NCBI GenBank assembly: GCA_028287415.1
Contig: JAQBPS010000528.1
Span: 1 to 6,142, forward strand
Origin: Bacillota bacterium
GTDB lineage: Bacteria; Bacillota; Sulfobacillia; Symbiobacteriales; Symbiobacteriaceae
Direction of reading: 5' to 3'
DNA length: 6,142 bases
The notes beneath the pieces were generated by a model. That model was not told the origin of the DNA. It worked only from the letters and a program-made list of their open reading frames with translations, and made no database searches. Position 1 is the first letter of the stretch; each line of letters opens with the position of its first letter. A program made the position numbers and the translations under genes. Positions 5,998-6,142 of this stretch are shown in pieces.

Positions 5998-6142
5998 ATG
6001 AACATGTGGAAGAGGACCGCCAGTTCCGCCGCCCTGCTCCTGCTCGCGACGGCTGTGACGGCGGCGACGGCGATGGCCGATGAACCGGTTCTGATCGTGG
6101 ACCCCCCTCCGAGCTCCCTCAAGTTTGTCGAGATCGCTGCGA
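5998..6142 (+). CDS. Secreted protein of unknown function, N-terminal fragment
   Basis: Only the first 48 codons are present; the frame runs off the right edge. The ATG at 5998 has AAAGAGGTG at 5984-5992, five bases upstream, the same strong site used by the FAAL gene on the other strand. The start is a classical Sec signal peptide: a basic end (MNMWKRT), a hydrophobic core rich in Ala and Leu (residues 8-25) and a likely signal peptidase I site, ATAMA before DEP, after residue 27. The mature start (DEPVLIVDPPP) is acidic, then Pro-rich. No lipobox cysteine is seen, so it is probably exported rather than a lipoprotein. It is transcribed divergently from the PKS operon and nothing visible links it to that pathway. 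I do not recognise the family from so short a piece. Confidence 0.8.
   Translation, partial: MNMWKRTASSAALLLLATAVTAATAMADEPVLIVDPPPSSLKFVEIAA

Overview
The window is one end of a lipid-started polyketide biosynthetic operon, read entirely on the minus strand, followed by an AT-richer divergent intergenic region and the start of an unrelated secreted protein on the plus strand. Coding DNA is strongly GC-rich. Ribosome binding sites are long and purine-rich (AAAGAGGTG type) and several genes seem to start at TTG or GTG. I read this as a high-GC Gram-positive-like bacterium, for example a high-GC Firmicute, but nothing in the window fixes the taxon.

Layout in direction of transcription, from right to left. 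(1) 5704-3920: fatty acyl-AMP ligase (FAAL), which activates a free fatty acid as acyl-adenylate. (2) 3902-2955: ATPase of an ABC-2 type (DrrA-like) exporter. (3) 2971-2189: its six-helix permease. (4) 2154 to the left edge, incomplete: a polyketide synthase that begins with an acyl carrier protein (ACP), followed by a complete ketosynthase (KS) and then a post-KS linker. A sigma70/sigmaA-like promoter, TTGACC-N17-TAACAT, lies at 5818-5790, about 85 bases ahead of the FAAL start. Gene spacing is -17 to +34 bases, so this looks like a single transcript.

How the genes would work together (inference from family knowledge): the FAAL loads its acyl-AMP onto Ser43 of the N-terminal ACP of the PKS. 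The adjoining KS takes the acyl chain and extends it with a malonyl-type unit carried on a later ACP outside the window. The ABC pair exports the product or gives self-protection.

The most notable point is that the PKS has no acyltransferase (AT) domain where one is expected. The chain runs from a cis-AT-style KS-to-AT linker straight into the post-AT linker and its LPAYPWQRQRYW end, with only about 35 residues between. This looks like a cis-AT module that has lost its AT in frame, so it should need an AT supplied in trans.

The 293-base intergenic region (5705-5997) holds the operon promoter, inverted repeats that could be operators, a possible opposing plus-strand promoter, and a perfect 14-bp hairpin in the presumed leader of the plus-strand gene. 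That gene (from 5998) encodes a signal peptide and runs off the right edge.
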